Notes: a model not told the origin generated them from the letters alone. A stretch of DNA of 64,000 nucleotides from Herbaspirillum sp. Sphag64 (GCF_014192645.1 NZ_JACHYE010000001.1:1-64000); one strand, 5' to 3'; counted from the stretch's first letter, positions 1 through 8,227 are shown. Numbers and translations: made by a program.

Positions 1-44
1 CGTTGCACTACCTCATGCTTGAATTTCGTTTCGTACTTCGCCAT
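1..44 (-). CDS. IS3-family transposase OrfA, N-terminal fragment (continues off the left edge)
   Basis: The first 14 codons read MAKYETKFKHEVVQ, which matches the start of IS3/IS150-type OrfA helix-turn-helix proteins that bind the element ends. The ATG lies about 50 bases inside the terminal repeat, as expected. The rest of the gene is outside the window, so whether it is intact cannot be judged. Confidence 0.5.
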   Translation of the reverse strand, partial: MAKYETKFKHEVVQ

Positions 45-95
45 GAAAAACACCCCAAAGGTTGGATTGGTGTCCAACTTTTGGGGTGCGGTTCA
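1..95 (-). mobile_element. End of an IS3-family (IS150-like) insertion sequence, cut by the window edge
   Basis: The outer end TGAACCGCACCCCAAAAG, read on the minus strand from position 95, is a typical IS3-family terminal repeat. It is followed by a second copy of the CACCCCAAA motif in inverted orientation and then by the start of a transposase OrfA-like gene. Only this end is in the window, so the element's length, the other terminal repeat and the target duplication cannot be seen. Family assignment rests on recognition of the terminus and the OrfA N-terminus. Confidence 0.6.
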
Positions 96-171
96 GCAAA
101 GGGTTTTTTTTATTGGCGCGCACATTTCGGGTGCAATATCTTCGCGCACGATAAGGTCTGATATCCGACTA

Positions 172-1782
172 TCACGCCAAAGTCAAAGCCACTTCTGAGC
201 CGGGTTCAGAAAAGGTGGCTGGTGCCAACGTATTATCGACATGAAATACCGAGACCGCATCCAATAATGTTCCCGCCTGCCGGGTCAAGCCATTTGCAGC
301 ATTGGCAGTATGTTCAACCAGTGTGGCATTGTCTTGCGTCGATTTATCCATTTCCACCACTACTCTGCTGACTTGCTCCAGTCCATCGGCCTGCTCCTGC
401 GTGGCAATCGAAATCTCGTTCATGGTATTCATGACCGTATTCACCGAACTCACGATTTGTGCCATCGCGCGTCCGGTTTCGACCACCTGCTCCGAAGCCA
501 GATCAATACAGGCGGCCGACTCACCAATCAAGACCTTCACTTCCTTGGCCGCTTCTGCGCTACGCAAGGCCAGAGAGCGGACTTCGCTGGCAACGACCGC
601 AAAGCCACGTCCTTGGGTACCCGCCCGTGCTGCCTCGACAGCCGCGTTCAGCGCCAGGATATTGGTTTGAAAAGCGATGCCATCAATCACACTAACGATT
701 TCTGAAATCTTGCTGGCACTGGCAGAGACCTGATCCATCGTTCCCACGATGCGCGACATCAGCTCGCCACCCTTGACCGCATCACCGGCAGCAGTGGCCG
801 CCAGCGTATTGGTATGCCGGGTATTTTCAGCGTTTTGTTTGACAGCAGCCGAGAGCTGCTCCAGTGTCGCCGCCGTTTCTTCGAGGGAAGAAGCCTGCTG
901 ATCGGTGCGAGAAGACAACTCAAGATTGCCACCAGCAATGTCACGCGCACTACGATTGACTTCCTCTGTACTGTGACGAATTGCCGCCACAGTGCCAACC
1001 AGTCCCGTTTGCATGCGTTGCAAGGCACCCAGCAGGATACCGATTTCATTGTTGGACGCGCCCTCGATGCGGGTAGTCAGATCACCGCCAGCAATCCGAT
1101 CAAAATAGTGACCAGTGGTTGCCAGTGGTTGCAGTAATACCCGGGCAAACAATACCCAGTAAAAGCCGACCAGCAACAGCGAGAATGCAAACAGTCCCGC
1201 CGCCAGGTAAGCGGCTACCGTATAACGCTGCTCGGAAGCAGCAATGAGCTGGATGCGGACGGTCTCTGCATCGCTGATCACCTTGCGCAAGGTACCGGCG
1301 AATTGACGATCTGCCTCTTCCGCACTCGTGGTCGCGGCGGCGTAAGCGTCCAGCGACACATCATAGAGTGCCACTTCACGACCATTGAGTACTTTGGTGT
1401 AGGCATCATAGGCACTGGTGACCTGTTGCGAGCGTTCTGCAAGTCCGCTCGCCATTTTGTCTCCGGCCCGATAGACATCAAATGCCTTTTTTGACGCCAT
1501 CAATGCCGCCGAAGCCTTGCGGGTATAGTCGTTTGCCTTGATCTCATCGCCCTTGACGAGGTTGATGTAAGCGTTATCCATATTGATCAGGGTCGACTGA
1601 AACAGCCGCTCCACCTCATGCAGTGGTTGAATCTGCTGATCCGACAAGGCAATCAGATCCTGCATCGCGCGCGCTGACAAGCGTGCGTCGGTCCAGGCAA
1701 TAAAAACCGCAGTCCACAAGGCGAGCGAAAAAATGCTCAGCACAAATAGCAGGCTGGTGCGGATTTTAAGTTTCGCAAACAT
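172..1782 (-). CDS. Methyl-accepting chemotaxis protein with 4-helix-bundle sensor, HAMP and signalling domain
   Basis: A 536-aa chemoreceptor: an N-terminal membrane segment (about residues 8-30), a periplasmic four-helix-type sensor of about 160 residues, a second membrane segment (about 190-212), HAMP, and a long cytoplasmic coiled coil. The hairpin tip contains the highly conserved IAFQTNILALNAAVEAARAG motif that contacts CheA and CheW. No NWETF-like CheR/CheB tether is seen at the C-terminus. The ATG at 1782 is preceded by AAAGGGG; a longer reading would run into the DoxX gene upstream. It lies 34 bases after that gene in the same direction, so it may be read from the bufferin operon, although the ligand is unknown. 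Confidence 0.92.
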   Translation of the reverse strand: MFAKLKIRTSLLFVLSIFSLALWTAVFIAWTDARLSARAMQDLIALSDQQIQPLHEVERLFQSTLINMDNAYINLVKGDEIKANDYTRKASAALMASKKAFDVYRAGDKMASGLAERSQQVTSAYDAYTKVLNGREVALYDVSLDAYAAATTSAEEADRQFAGTLRKVISDAETVRIQLIAASEQRYTVAAYLAAGLFAFSLLLVGFYWVLFARVLLQPLATTGHYFDRIAGGDLTTRIEGASNNEIGILLGALQRMQTGLVGTVAAIRHSTEEVNRSARDIAGGNLELSSRTDQQASSLEETAATLEQLSAAVKQNAENTRHTNTLAATAAGDAVKGGELMSRIVGTMDQVSASASKISEIVSVIDGIAFQTNILALNAAVEAARAGTQGRGFAVVASEVRSLALRSAEAAKEVKVLIGESAACIDLASEQVVETGRAMAQIVSSVNTVMNTMNEISIATQEQADGLEQVSRVVVEMDKSTQDNATLVEHTANAANGLTRQAGTLLDAVSVFHVDNTLAPATFSEPGSEVALTLA

Positions 1783-1816
1783 GGCGAACCCCTTTCTTAT
1801 ATTGTATTGATAACGC

Positions 1817-2299
1817 CTATTTGATCCCGAACAAACGATCCAGCGAGATGACGCCTGCACCGCGCGCCACGATCAGCAATAACAGCCCGGCCCAGGTCAG
1901 ATGGGTTGGCCAGGCATCCGGATAGACAAAGATCTCAATCACCGTTGTCATGCCCAGCAAACCAAGTGCAGCGCCACGGGTGAACAGGCCCAGTATCAGC
2001 AGCAACGGGAAGAAATGCTCCGCATAGGCTGCCATATGGGCCGCAATCTCAGGCGGGACCAGGGGCAACTTGTACTCTTGCTCAAACAACGTATAAGTGC
2101 TGTCCTTGATTGTCAGAAAGCCAGTGACCTTGGTACGCCCCGACAGAAAGAAAACGGCTGCAATCGCCACCCGGGCAATCAGGGTCAGCACACTTTCGCC
2201 GATAGCGCCCGTGACCAGTTCCGCGATACGGTTATAGAGACGTACCGCAGCTGGTGCCGATGTCGCTGCGGATGTGCTGGTGTTGGATAGTTCAGGCAT
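1817..2299 (-). CDS. DoxX-family membrane protein, last gene of the bufferin locus
   Basis: A 160-aa protein with four hydrophobic segments and the DoxX pattern ([19 protein letters not shown] near residue 42 of the chosen start). DoxX proteins are small inner-membrane proteins linked to quinone or thiol redox; in bufferin-type loci a DoxX member (BufD) often accompanies the modification enzymes. The start was set at the ATG with GGAG six bases upstream; an in-frame TTG ten codons earlier lacks a ribosome site. It follows bufC by 66 bases. Its exact biochemical role is not known. Confidence 0.8.
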   Translation of the reverse strand: MPELSNTSTSAATSAPAAVRLYNRIAELVTGAIGESVLTLIARVAIAAVFFLSGRTKVTGFLTIKDSTYTLFEQEYKLPLVPPEIAAHMAAYAEHFFPLLLILGLFTRGAALGLLGMTTVIEIFVYPDAWPTHLTWAGLLLLIVARGAGVISLDRLFGIK

Positions 2300-2365
2300 G
2301 CTGCGCTCCATGGGGGTTAGGTGATTCAAAAATCGGGAGTGAGGCTACAAGGGTGACTGTGCTGT

Positions 2366-3145
2366 TCAGCCGGCAAATACCTGCGCCTGAATCAGGCTAC
2401 TTAATAGTTGTGCCACATCCAGAGCCGGTTCTACGCCCATTGCACGGGCCGCTGCTGACTGTAAATCGTCACCTGCGACACAGGCATCAAGGAAGTGGCA
2501 CATTCCCAGCGATGCCGGCTGCCAGATCACCTGCCCCTCCACGCGGCTAAGCAAGGCGCCCTCACCTTGCCAGACCAGATCATCCTGCACCGCAGCACCA
2601 CCGCGCTGCGCCTGCCAGATCGAATAGGCCGGTTGTGTCGGTGACCAGTGCCAGCGCACTGCGGCAGCAGGCTGCAACACGCGTGCGAGCAAGTCTTGCG
2701 GTGCCAGTGCTGCCAATTGCGCGGCATCCAGCGCGATGGTGTCGGCGGCGATATGGCACTCCGTCCAGTCACGGTCGAGCGCTGCTACATCCGCCAAATA
2801 CGGCAATTCGGCAGCACCTTCAAAGTGCCGCAGAAAATCGGCAAACTGCTCACCGTATTCGATCAGGCAGACATTCTCCGGCGGCGTCTGGCTGACATGG
2901 ATCAAGGCTACCGCCCGGAACCAGTCCAGCCCGACCAATTGCACAACGCTCGGATAATTGGCGGCCAGTGCATCAACACTGGCCTTGAGTACGGTATTGC
3001 GATACACCTTGAAACCCGGCTGCGCACGTAGTTGCTGCACCAGCTCTACGCCACTGCCAGTGTGCGCCTGCTCGGCTTGATAGATCGCTGCCAGGAAGGC
3101 ACGTTGAAACTGTTCCTGATCAAATGCCGTATTTACGCCAGACAT
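2366..3145 (-). CDS. bufC: BufC/HvfC-type partner protein (DUF2063) of the MNIO enzyme
   Basis: A 259-aa protein beginning with the DUF2063 helical domain (QEQFQRAFLAAIYQAEQ, then the YRNTV region near residue 50) and ending in a less conserved alpha/beta part. In bufferin and related RiPP systems this family acts with the MNIO oxidase, probably presenting the precursor peptide; older databases call it a putative DNA-binding domain. It overlaps the end of bufB by 13 bases, which implies translational coupling. The assignment is from family pattern and gene order; the molecular role is inference. Confidence 0.85.
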   Translation of the reverse strand: MSGVNTAFDQEQFQRAFLAAIYQAEQAHTGSGVELVQQLRAQPGFKVYRNTVLKASVDALAANYPSVVQLVGLDWFRAVALIHVSQTPPENVCLIEYGEQFADFLRHFEGAAELPYLADVAALDRDWTECHIAADTIALDAAQLAALAPQDLLARVLQPAAAVRWHWSPTQPAYSIWQAQRGGAAVQDDLVWQGEGALLSRVEGQVIWQPASLGMCHFLDACVAGDDLQSAAARAMGVEPALDVAQLLSSLIQAQVFAG

Positions 3146-3978
3146 TGCTCAGCTCCCGATGCAGTGAGTATCTGCTGCGCCTGCTCGCGTTCGGCCAGCA
3201 ACTCGCCGAAAGCAGGAATCTTGTCATCTCGCTCAATGAGCGTCGGCCGCGGGCCGATCCGCCCGATCAGATGACGATAAAGCTGCCACACCGCAGGCGC
3301 CACGGCAGCATCATGCGAGTCGATCAGCAGTCGGGCATCGGCATCGTGATCTTCGCTATGCCCGGCCAGATGAATTTCATCAATCGCTGTTGCCGGCAGC
3401 GCATCCAGATAAGCTACAGCGTCATAGCCCAGGTTGTGAGCACTGACGTACACGTTATTAACATCAAGCAACAGGCCGCAACCAGTACGCCGTGTCAGCT
3501 CGGTCAGAAAATCGGTTTCGCTCCAGTCGTGCTGCGCCATCTGCAGATAATGGGATGGGTTTTCGATCGCAATACGGCGTTTGAGCGTGTCCTGCGTCTG
3601 CGCAATATTGGCGGCAACGCGGTCCAACACCGCATTCGTACGTGGCATCGGCAATAGATCAGGAAAATAATGCCCATCCAGCGTTGACCACGCCAGATGT
3701 TCAGAAATCAGCGCTGGCTGCACCCGATCAATCAGGTTAGCCAGTCGCTGCAAATGCTGCTGATCGGGAGCCGCAGCCCCCGCCAGCGATAGCGAGACCC
3801 CATGCAAAGACAGCTGATGCTGGTTGCGTACCGCCTCCAGCCACGCCAGTCGTGGCCCACCTGCCATGAGATAGTTTTCGGGATGGACCTCAAACCACAT
3901 CTGACCGGCACGATATTGCACGGCTTCGCCAAAATGCTGTGGCTTCAGGCTCAACCCTGCACCCAGGTTCGTTTGCAT
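3133..3978 (-). CDS. bufB: Multinuclear non-heme iron oxidase, MNIO (DUF692), BufB type
   Basis: A 281-aa TIM-barrel enzyme of the DUF692/MNIO family. Candidate metal ligands lie in conserved strings: EVHPENY near the N-terminus, SLHGVS, SEHLAW, IENPSHY, LLDVNN, IHLAGHSED and TLIERD. Family members use two or three iron ions and oxygen to rework cysteine residues of a small peptide; the BufB branch has been reported to convert bufferin cysteines to thiooxazole groups. It sits 23 bases after bufA and overlaps bufC, the standard order. Substrate assignment to the adjacent BufA is inference from context. Confidence 0.92.
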   Translation of the reverse strand: MQTNLGAGLSLKPQHFGEAVQYRAGQMWFEVHPENYLMAGGPRLAWLEAVRNQHQLSLHGVSLSLAGAAAPDQQHLQRLANLIDRVQPALISEHLAWSTLDGHYFPDLLPMPRTNAVLDRVAANIAQTQDTLKRRIAIENPSHYLQMAQHDWSETDFLTELTRRTGCGLLLDVNNVYVSAHNLGYDAVAYLDALPATAIDEIHLAGHSEDHDADARLLIDSHDAAVAPAVWQLYRHLIGRIGPRPTLIERDDKIPAFGELLAEREQAQQILTASGAEQCLA

Positions 3979-4001
3979 ATCAGGACCGTGCCAGACAGCA
4001 A

Positions 4002-4277
4002 TTACATTGGCGCCAAGGTACCGTGACCCTTAGGTGTCTTGATGCTGGTACATGTGCCAGCAGGCACGTTTTTCCAGGAGTTGGCCTGATAGTCCATCTT
4101 GGAAGTACCAGCGCAGGTCGTACCTTCACCTGCCTTGCAATCGTTTTGACCAGCCATCGAAACGCCGTAGCACTTCTCGACGGCAGTCTTGGCGGCTGGC
4201 ATGTTTTGTGCCATGGCAATTCCCGAGGTCAGGGCAGCGAGGGTGAAGGCAGCAGTAGCGAATTTGACGGTGTTCAT
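4002..4277 (-). CDS. bufA: Bufferin precursor BufA1 (DUF2282), exported cysteine-containing peptide
   Basis: A 91-aa precursor with a signal peptide (residues 1-23, cleavage after AMA) and a mature part holding four cysteines at 36, 47, 55 and 76 in the family contexts EKCYGV, QNDCKAG, TTCAG and AGTC. The [17 protein letters not shown] stretch is characteristic of DUF2282. Bufferins are ribosomally made, cysteine-modified peptides that bind copper in the periplasm. Start chosen at the ATG with AAGGAG six bases upstream. It is the first gene of the minus-strand operon and lies about 80 bases downstream of a predicted ECF-sigma start site. The metal handled here cannot be read from sequence alone. 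Confidence 0.9.
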   Translation of the reverse strand: MNTVKFATAAFTLAALTSGIAMAQNMPAAKTAVEKCYGVSMAGQNDCKAGEGTTCAGTSKMDYQANSWKNVPAGTCTSIKTPKGHGTLAPM

Positions 4278-4363
4278 GTGGTACTCCTTAAAGAGAAATG
4301 GAGAAGCAAATTGGATTAGATATTTGCACCACTGAGAGCCAGTGCAAATGATCTGTACGGTAG

Positions 4364-4389
4364 TTCGTGGCAAATCAAGGTCTGGTTAC
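4364..4389 (-). promoter_or_regulatory. Predicted ECF sigma (sigma-F type) promoter of the bufABC-doxX operon
   Basis: On the minus strand GTAACC (4389-4384) is followed after exactly 16 bases by CGAA (4367-4364). This equals the motif I recall for Caulobacter sigma-F promoters. The implied start site is near 4357, giving a leader of about 80 bases before bufA. It mirrors the second copy at 4446-4471. Confidence 0.72.
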
Positions 4390-4451
4390 ACTCAATCGAA
4401 AAAATTTTAAAACTTTTTGAAACTTATTTTTATTTTGTTCGGAGTGTAACC
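4384..4451. repeat. 10-bp inverted repeat GGTTACACTC / GAGTGTAACC framing the divergent promoters
   Basis: Arms at 4384-4393 and 4442-4451 are perfect inverted copies separated by an AT-rich 48-base stretch. The arms contain the -35 elements of two promoters that point away from each other. The extra ACTC bases shared beyond GTAACC may simply be the preferred -35 upstream context of the sigma factor. Confidence 0.7.
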
Positions 4452-4471
4452 GAATTGATTCCATATACGAA
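4446..4471 (+). promoter_or_regulatory. Predicted ECF sigma (sigma-F type) promoter of the sigma/anti-sigma operon
   Basis: GTAACC at 4446-4451, 16 bases, then CGAA at 4468-4471. Start site expected near 4478, upstream of the small reading frame at 4552 and the sigma gene at 4772. This implies autoregulation of the sigma factor. Confidence 0.72.
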
Positions 4472-4551
4472 CATCAAGACAAGTATCTGTCTTACCTTGA
4501 CGACGGTCAGGACTGGCCGCGTAAAAAGGGGAAATACAGAAGGAGAATTTG

Positions 4552-4950
4552 ATGAAAACACCTGTACCAGCCATGTTGTTGCCAAACGCAATCACTTGCA
4601 TTGATTACGCTGCCAAAACACGCCGTTGCTTTACAATAAGCGCCGATGGAACTCGCTGGGCAAGAAAAATCTCATTAATAGACGTAAAGGCAGGCGGGAC
4701 TGATGCCCTTGATGCTGATGCACTGACCACATACCTGACTCAACTTTGCTCCGTAAGCTGGCCGCCACACGATGCGACTAACAGAACCAGAACCAAAACA
4801 ACATCAACCGGAGCTCGCTGTCGAAGCGCGACTCAAGGCGCTGTTACTGGCCGGACTGGACGGCGACGAACGTGCCTACCGGCAGTTTCTCGATGCGCTC
4901 AGTACGCGCCTGCGCGCCTACGTGCGCAAGCGTCTGTTCCATCTCCATGA
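4552..4950 (+). CDS. Possible leader ORF between the ECF promoter and the sigma gene
   Basis: An ATG at 4552 has an excellent ribosome site (AGAAGGAG, six bases away) and opens a frame that runs 132 codons, its last 60 or so overlapping the sigma gene in another frame. Residues 1-75 contain three cysteines and look protein-like; the rest is an out-of-frame reading of the sigma gene. No family is recognised. It may be a leader peptide that couples translation to the sigma gene (which itself lacks a good ribosome site), or a gene whose true end was lost by frameshift. I doubt that the full length is functional. Confidence 0.3.
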   Translation: MKTPVPAMLLPNAITCIDYAAKTRRCFTISADGTRWARKISLIDVKAGGTDALDADALTTYLTQLCSVSWPPHDATNRTRTKTTSTGARCRSATQGAVTGRTGRRRTCLPAVSRCAQYAPARLRAQASVPSP

Positions 4951-5359
4951 TGACGTTGAGGATATTGTGCAAGAGACCCTGTTGGCGATCCATAACGCCC
5001 GCCATACCTACCGCGCCTCTGAGCCGCTGACGGCCTGGGTGTATGCAATTGCGCGCTACAAGCTGATGGATTTCCTGCGGATGCGCTCGCGGCATGACGC
5101 CTTCAATGAACCCCTGGATGACTACGTAGAACTGTTTGCCAGCGCCGATGAAACGCCCGCCAATGATGCCAAGCGCGATATCGACGTTTTGCTGGAGCAA
5201 TTGCCTGACAAACAACGGCTACCGATTGTTCACGTTAAACTAGAAGGATTGTCAGTCGCCGAAACGGCACAACTGACAGGTCTGTCAGAGTCTGCCGTCA
5301 AGGTTGGTATACACCGCGGTCTCAAGGCGCTGGCAGCCAGAATGCGGTTAATTTCATGA
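4772..5359 (+). CDS. ECF-type RNA polymerase sigma factor, sigma-F-like metal-stress sigma
   Basis: A 195-aa sigma-70-family factor with region 2 (about residues 30-95, containing DDVEDIVQETLLAIHNAR) and region 4 (about 135-190, LSVAETAQLTGLSESAVKVG helix-turn-helix). Size and sequence fit the ECF sigma factors paired with NrsF anti-sigma proteins. A stop codon lies six codons upstream in frame, so the ATG at 4772 is the earliest start; no clear ribosome site precedes it, which suggests coupling to the small reading frame at 4552. Its stop overlaps the start of the anti-sigma gene by four bases. Predicted targets in this window are its own promoter and bufA. Confidence 0.9.
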   Translation: MRLTEPEPKQHQPELAVEARLKALLLAGLDGDERAYRQFLDALSTRLRAYVRKRLFHLHDDVEDIVQETLLAIHNARHTYRASEPLTAWVYAIARYKLMDFLRMRSRHDAFNEPLDDYVELFASADETPANDAKRDIDVLLEQLPDKQRLPIVHVKLEGLSVAETAQLTGLSESAVKVGIHRGLKALAARMRLIS

Positions 5360-6003
5360 AAACAGACGATTTTATTTCCATGCTCGCTACCGGGGTCACT
5401 CCCGTTGATCGTCATGCACAACGCAAAAGCTTCAGCATGGCCATCCTGGTCGGTGCAGCCGCTGCGGTACTCATGACCATTGTGCTGTTTGGCCTGCGCC
5501 ACGATATCCGCATCATGCTGGTCACCCCGCTGTTCTGGATCAAGATGGCGTTCCCGGCGGCGTTGGCAGTTCTGTCGCTACGCCTGCTGCTGCGCGCAAG
5601 CCGTCCAGGTATGCCACGCCAGGCAAGCTGGCTGGTACTGGCGCCAGGGTTGCCGATTCTGGCGGTCTGGCTGGGCGCACTGGTCTTGCTGATCAATGCA
5701 CCTGCCGAGCTGCGCTGGCAGCTCATCATGGGACTCACATGGCGTGTGTGCCCGCTGTGCATTGTGCTGCTATCGCTGCCGCTGTGCGTAACCATTACCC
5801 GCGCTGTGCGACAGATGGCACCGACCCGGCTGCGCTTGGCCGGTGCAGCAGCAGGCTTGCTGGCGAGTTCGATTGCGACCATGGCGTACTGCCTGCATTG
5901 TCCGGAAATGAGTGCCGCTTTCTGGGGTATCTGGTATCTGCTAGGGATGCTGATTCCAGCGATTGCCGGTGCGATTCTCGGACCGCGCCTGCTGCGCTGG
6001 TAA
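5356..6003 (+). CDS. nrsF: NrsF-type anti-sigma factor (DUF1109), six-helix membrane protein
   Basis: A 215-aa protein with about six membrane segments, the DUF1109/NrsF architecture. Cysteines occur at 132, 135, 144 (VCPLC...C) and 179, 182 (YCLHC); the pair in conserved transmembrane positions near 131 and 181 is what NrsF of Caulobacter uses to release its sigma factor under metal stress, as I recall. Overlap with the sigma gene (ATGA) supports a cognate pair. The inducing metal is not visible in the sequence; copper, cadmium or chromate are the precedents. Confidence 0.88.
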   Translation: MKTDDFISMLATGVTPVDRHAQRKSFSMAILVGAAAAVLMTIVLFGLRHDIRIMLVTPLFWIKMAFPAALAVLSLRLLLRASRPGMPRQASWLVLAPGLPILAVWLGALVLLINAPAELRWQLIMGLTWRVCPLCIVLLSLPLCVTITRAVRQMAPTRLRLAGAAAGLLASSIATMAYCLHCPEMSAAFWGIWYLLGMLIPAIAGAILGPRLLRW

Positions 6004-6083
6004 GCAACATGGCGAGTTCGCCAACAGCACAGCAAGATTCTGGCGAACGGTGCATACTCGGATCCTCGCCGAAAGAAGCCGCC

Positions 6084-6509
6084 ATGAATCAGCTCGACAA
6101 CACGCCATCGACTACACCTAATTGCCCCTCTGAAGCAGCACCAACACAGGTGCTGTTCGATGGCTCCTGCCCCTTGTGTCGACGAGAAATCGCACTCTAT
6201 AAAGATCTGAAAGCCGATGGCGAGATGCAGTGGGTCGATATTTCAGCCTGTACCTATGCAGCACCATCAGGACTAAGCAAAGAAACCTTGATGCGGCGCT
6301 TCCACGTCGTCACGCCGGAGGGAAAACTATTGAGTGGCGCCGCGGGATTTGTACATGTCTGGAAGCAGCTTCCCGGCTGGCGCTGGCTGGCCAGACTGGC
6401 GAGTTTGCCGGGGATGCTGACGATCATGGAGTGGTCTTATCGCGGCTTCCTGATCATTCGTCCGAGTGTGCAAAAACTGGTCAGACGGGCCGAGAAGAAG
6501 CCCCGCTGA
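6084..6509 (+). CDS. DCC-family thiol-disulfide oxidoreductase (DUF393)
   Basis: A 141-aa protein with the family signature VLFDGSCPLCRREI: Cys29 and Cys32 form a CxxC pair just after an Asp, as in DCC proteins, which are thioredoxin-fold. A C-terminal hydrophobic stretch (LPGMLTIMEWSYRGFLII) is typical. The start follows AAAGAAG about eight bases upstream. It lies 80 bases downstream of nrsF in the same direction, so it may be the third gene of the sigma operon and supply redox function to the metal response. That link is inference. Confidence 0.82.
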   Translation: MNQLDNTPSTTPNCPSEAAPTQVLFDGSCPLCRREIALYKDLKADGEMQWVDISACTYAAPSGLSKETLMRRFHVVTPEGKLLSGAAGFVHVWKQLPGWRWLARLASLPGMLTIMEWSYRGFLIIRPSVQKLVRRAEKKPR

Positions 6510-6538
6510 GCAGTCGTCTTCTCAACCGAAAATCCACA

Positions 6539-7144
6539 CTAAAACAGATCGATTTCGCCCGTAACTGGCTTGGCGGAGAGCTTGCCGGCGTATTCCTTTT
6601 CGTAGGAAATAAGCGTGTTGTCCTGTTCGCGCAGCTTCTTGACCATGACCTTGCCGGTCCTGGGGAAATAATGCACGCGGCGTGGCCAGACATCATTGAG
6701 GTCTTCCGCTGTGATGAGGATTTTTTCCGTGGCCAGATACGTCTTTACGAAGCGGGCATTGCGTTCTCCCACGTTCATGGCGGTCATACCTTTGATCACC
6801 GCTCCGCCACCGAATACCTTGGCTTCCAGATTTTCGCGACGTGCGCCAGCCTTGAGCAGCTCATTGATCAGCACTTCCATGGCATAGGTGCCATAGCGCA
6901 TTGATGCCGACACCGGCGAATCCGACTCACCACCGCCGTCGGGTAACATGAAATGGTTCATGCCGCCAATACCACTGACACGATCGCGAATGCAAGCAGA
7001 GACACAGGAACCGAGGACCGTGACGATCATCATTTCCTTGTTGGTGAAATAATATTCGCCCGGGAGAATTTTGGCGCTGTCGCAATTGAAGCTGCGATCA
7101 AAATAAATCCGGGTTGCCAGTTGTTCTCGATTATCTATGGCCAT
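6539..7144 (-). CDS. cheD: Chemoreceptor glutamine deamidase CheD
   Basis: A 201-aa CheD. It removes the amide from specific receptor glutamines, tuning chemoreceptor signalling, and in some bacteria is regulated by CheC or CheY. The catalytic Cys47 ([12 protein letters not shown]) and His64 (GGMNHFMLP) are present, followed by the [19 protein letters not shown] segment. The ATG at 7144 gives the usual family length; the reading upstream is not conserved. It is 111 bases downstream of cheV in the same direction, probably a two-gene unit away from the main chemotaxis cluster. Confidence 0.93.
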   Translation of the reverse strand: MAIDNREQLATRIYFDRSFNCDSAKILPGEYYFTNKEMMIVTVLGSCVSACIRDRVSGIGGMNHFMLPDGGGESDSPVSASMRYGTYAMEVLINELLKAGARRENLEAKVFGGGAVIKGMTAMNVGERNARFVKTYLATEKILITAEDLNDVWPRRVHYFPRTGKVMVKKLREQDNTLISYEKEYAGKLSAKPVTGEIDLF

Positions 7145-7255
7145 GGGCGACTCTTGGTGATAGTGGCAAAGCCCGGTGATATAACGGTTGCGCAGCCATC
7201 GAGCCGCACAACGGACCGACAGCAACGCTATCGGCCCGCACTGAGTTACCTGTCA

Positions 7256-8227
7256 TCAGGCACCAGCGTTTTTGCGCTTGATCAACGCGGCCTTGATCGT
7301 CGTTGACAAATCCTCAACCGAGAATTTGGCCACATATCCATCAGCACCAACGCTTCTGACGTGATCTTCGTTGGCCGAACCGGACAAGGAAGAATGAATC
7401 ACGACCGGAATATCCTTCAGACGCTGATCGGTCTTGATATTACGGGTCAGCGTAAAGCCGTCCATTTCAGGCATTTCCAGGTCAGTCAGCACCAGCGCAA
7501 TCTTGTCACCAATGCGTCCGCCTGTCTGTTGCGCCTCAGCCGTCATGGCCAATAGTTTTTCCCAGGCTTCCTTACCGGTCTTGGTCATGATGAAAGGCAG
7601 GCCGAGCGAAGCCAAACCGTTTTCGATCAAGGCCCGCGCCACCTTCGAGTCATCCGCAGCGAGGATGACAGCACCCGGCTTGAGCAGCGACTGCAAGGTA
7701 TCTTCCTTCGGCTTTTCCGCAGGTTTCGGTGTGGGCGAGACCATTTCCAGAATCTGCTCGACGTCCAGGACCTGCACCAGATTGCCGGGCTCATCGCCGC
7801 GTCCCAGACGGGCGATACTATTGACCACTTCGCCACCAGCACGTGACTCTGCCGACAAGACCTGGCTCCAGTCCAGACGAACGATTTCTTCGACCGACTC
7901 TACCGCGAACGCCTGCGTATGACGGGCAAACTCGGTGATGAGCAAAATATTGAGACCGGTTTTTGGCGTGCAGCCAGCCACTGCTGGCAAGTCGATGACC
8001 TGAATCACCTGTCCGCGCATGTTGATCATCCCCATCAGCGGTGGCTTGACGCCGGCTGCCTTGGTGATCTGCATCATGGGCACGATTTCGCGAATCTTGA
8101 ACACATTAATGCCGAACAATTCACCGATACTGCCATCGTTGCTCCCGAGCCGGAACAGCAATAATTCAAATTTGTTGCTGCTGGTCAAATTTGTGCGTTC
8201 GTCGATCTCTTTTTGAAATGCATCCAT
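7256..8227 (-). CDS. cheV: Chemotaxis coupling protein CheV (CheW domain plus receiver)
   Basis: A 323-aa protein: a CheW-like domain (about residues 20-170, with the IREIVPM and GMINMRGQVIQVIDL strands) links receptors to CheA, and a C-terminal receiver domain (about 185-315) carries the phosphorylatable Asp in ALVLTDLEMPEMDGF and the switch Lys in YVAKF. CheV helps adaptation by accepting phosphate. It precedes cheD. The 450 bases upstream are AT-rich and should hold its promoter. Confidence 0.95.
   Translation of the reverse strand: MDAFQKEIDERTNLTSSNKFELLLFRLGSNDGSIGELFGINVFKIREIVPMMQITKAAGVKPPLMGMINMRGQVIQVIDLPAVAGCTPKTGLNILLITEFARHTQAFAVESVEEIVRLDWSQVLSAESRAGGEVVNSIARLGRGDEPGNLVQVLDVEQILEMVSPTPKPAEKPKEDTLQSLLKPGAVILAADDSKVARALIENGLASLGLPFIMTKTGKEAWEKLLAMTAEAQQTGGRIGDKIALVLTDLEMPEMDGFTLTRNIKTDQRLKDIPVVIHSSLSGSANEDHVRSVGADGYVAKFSVEDLSTTIKAALIKRKNAGA

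Noticed and set aside
5739..6083. N-terminal extension of the DCC gene
   Set aside because: It is an out-of-frame reading of nrsF; the short start gives the normal family length.
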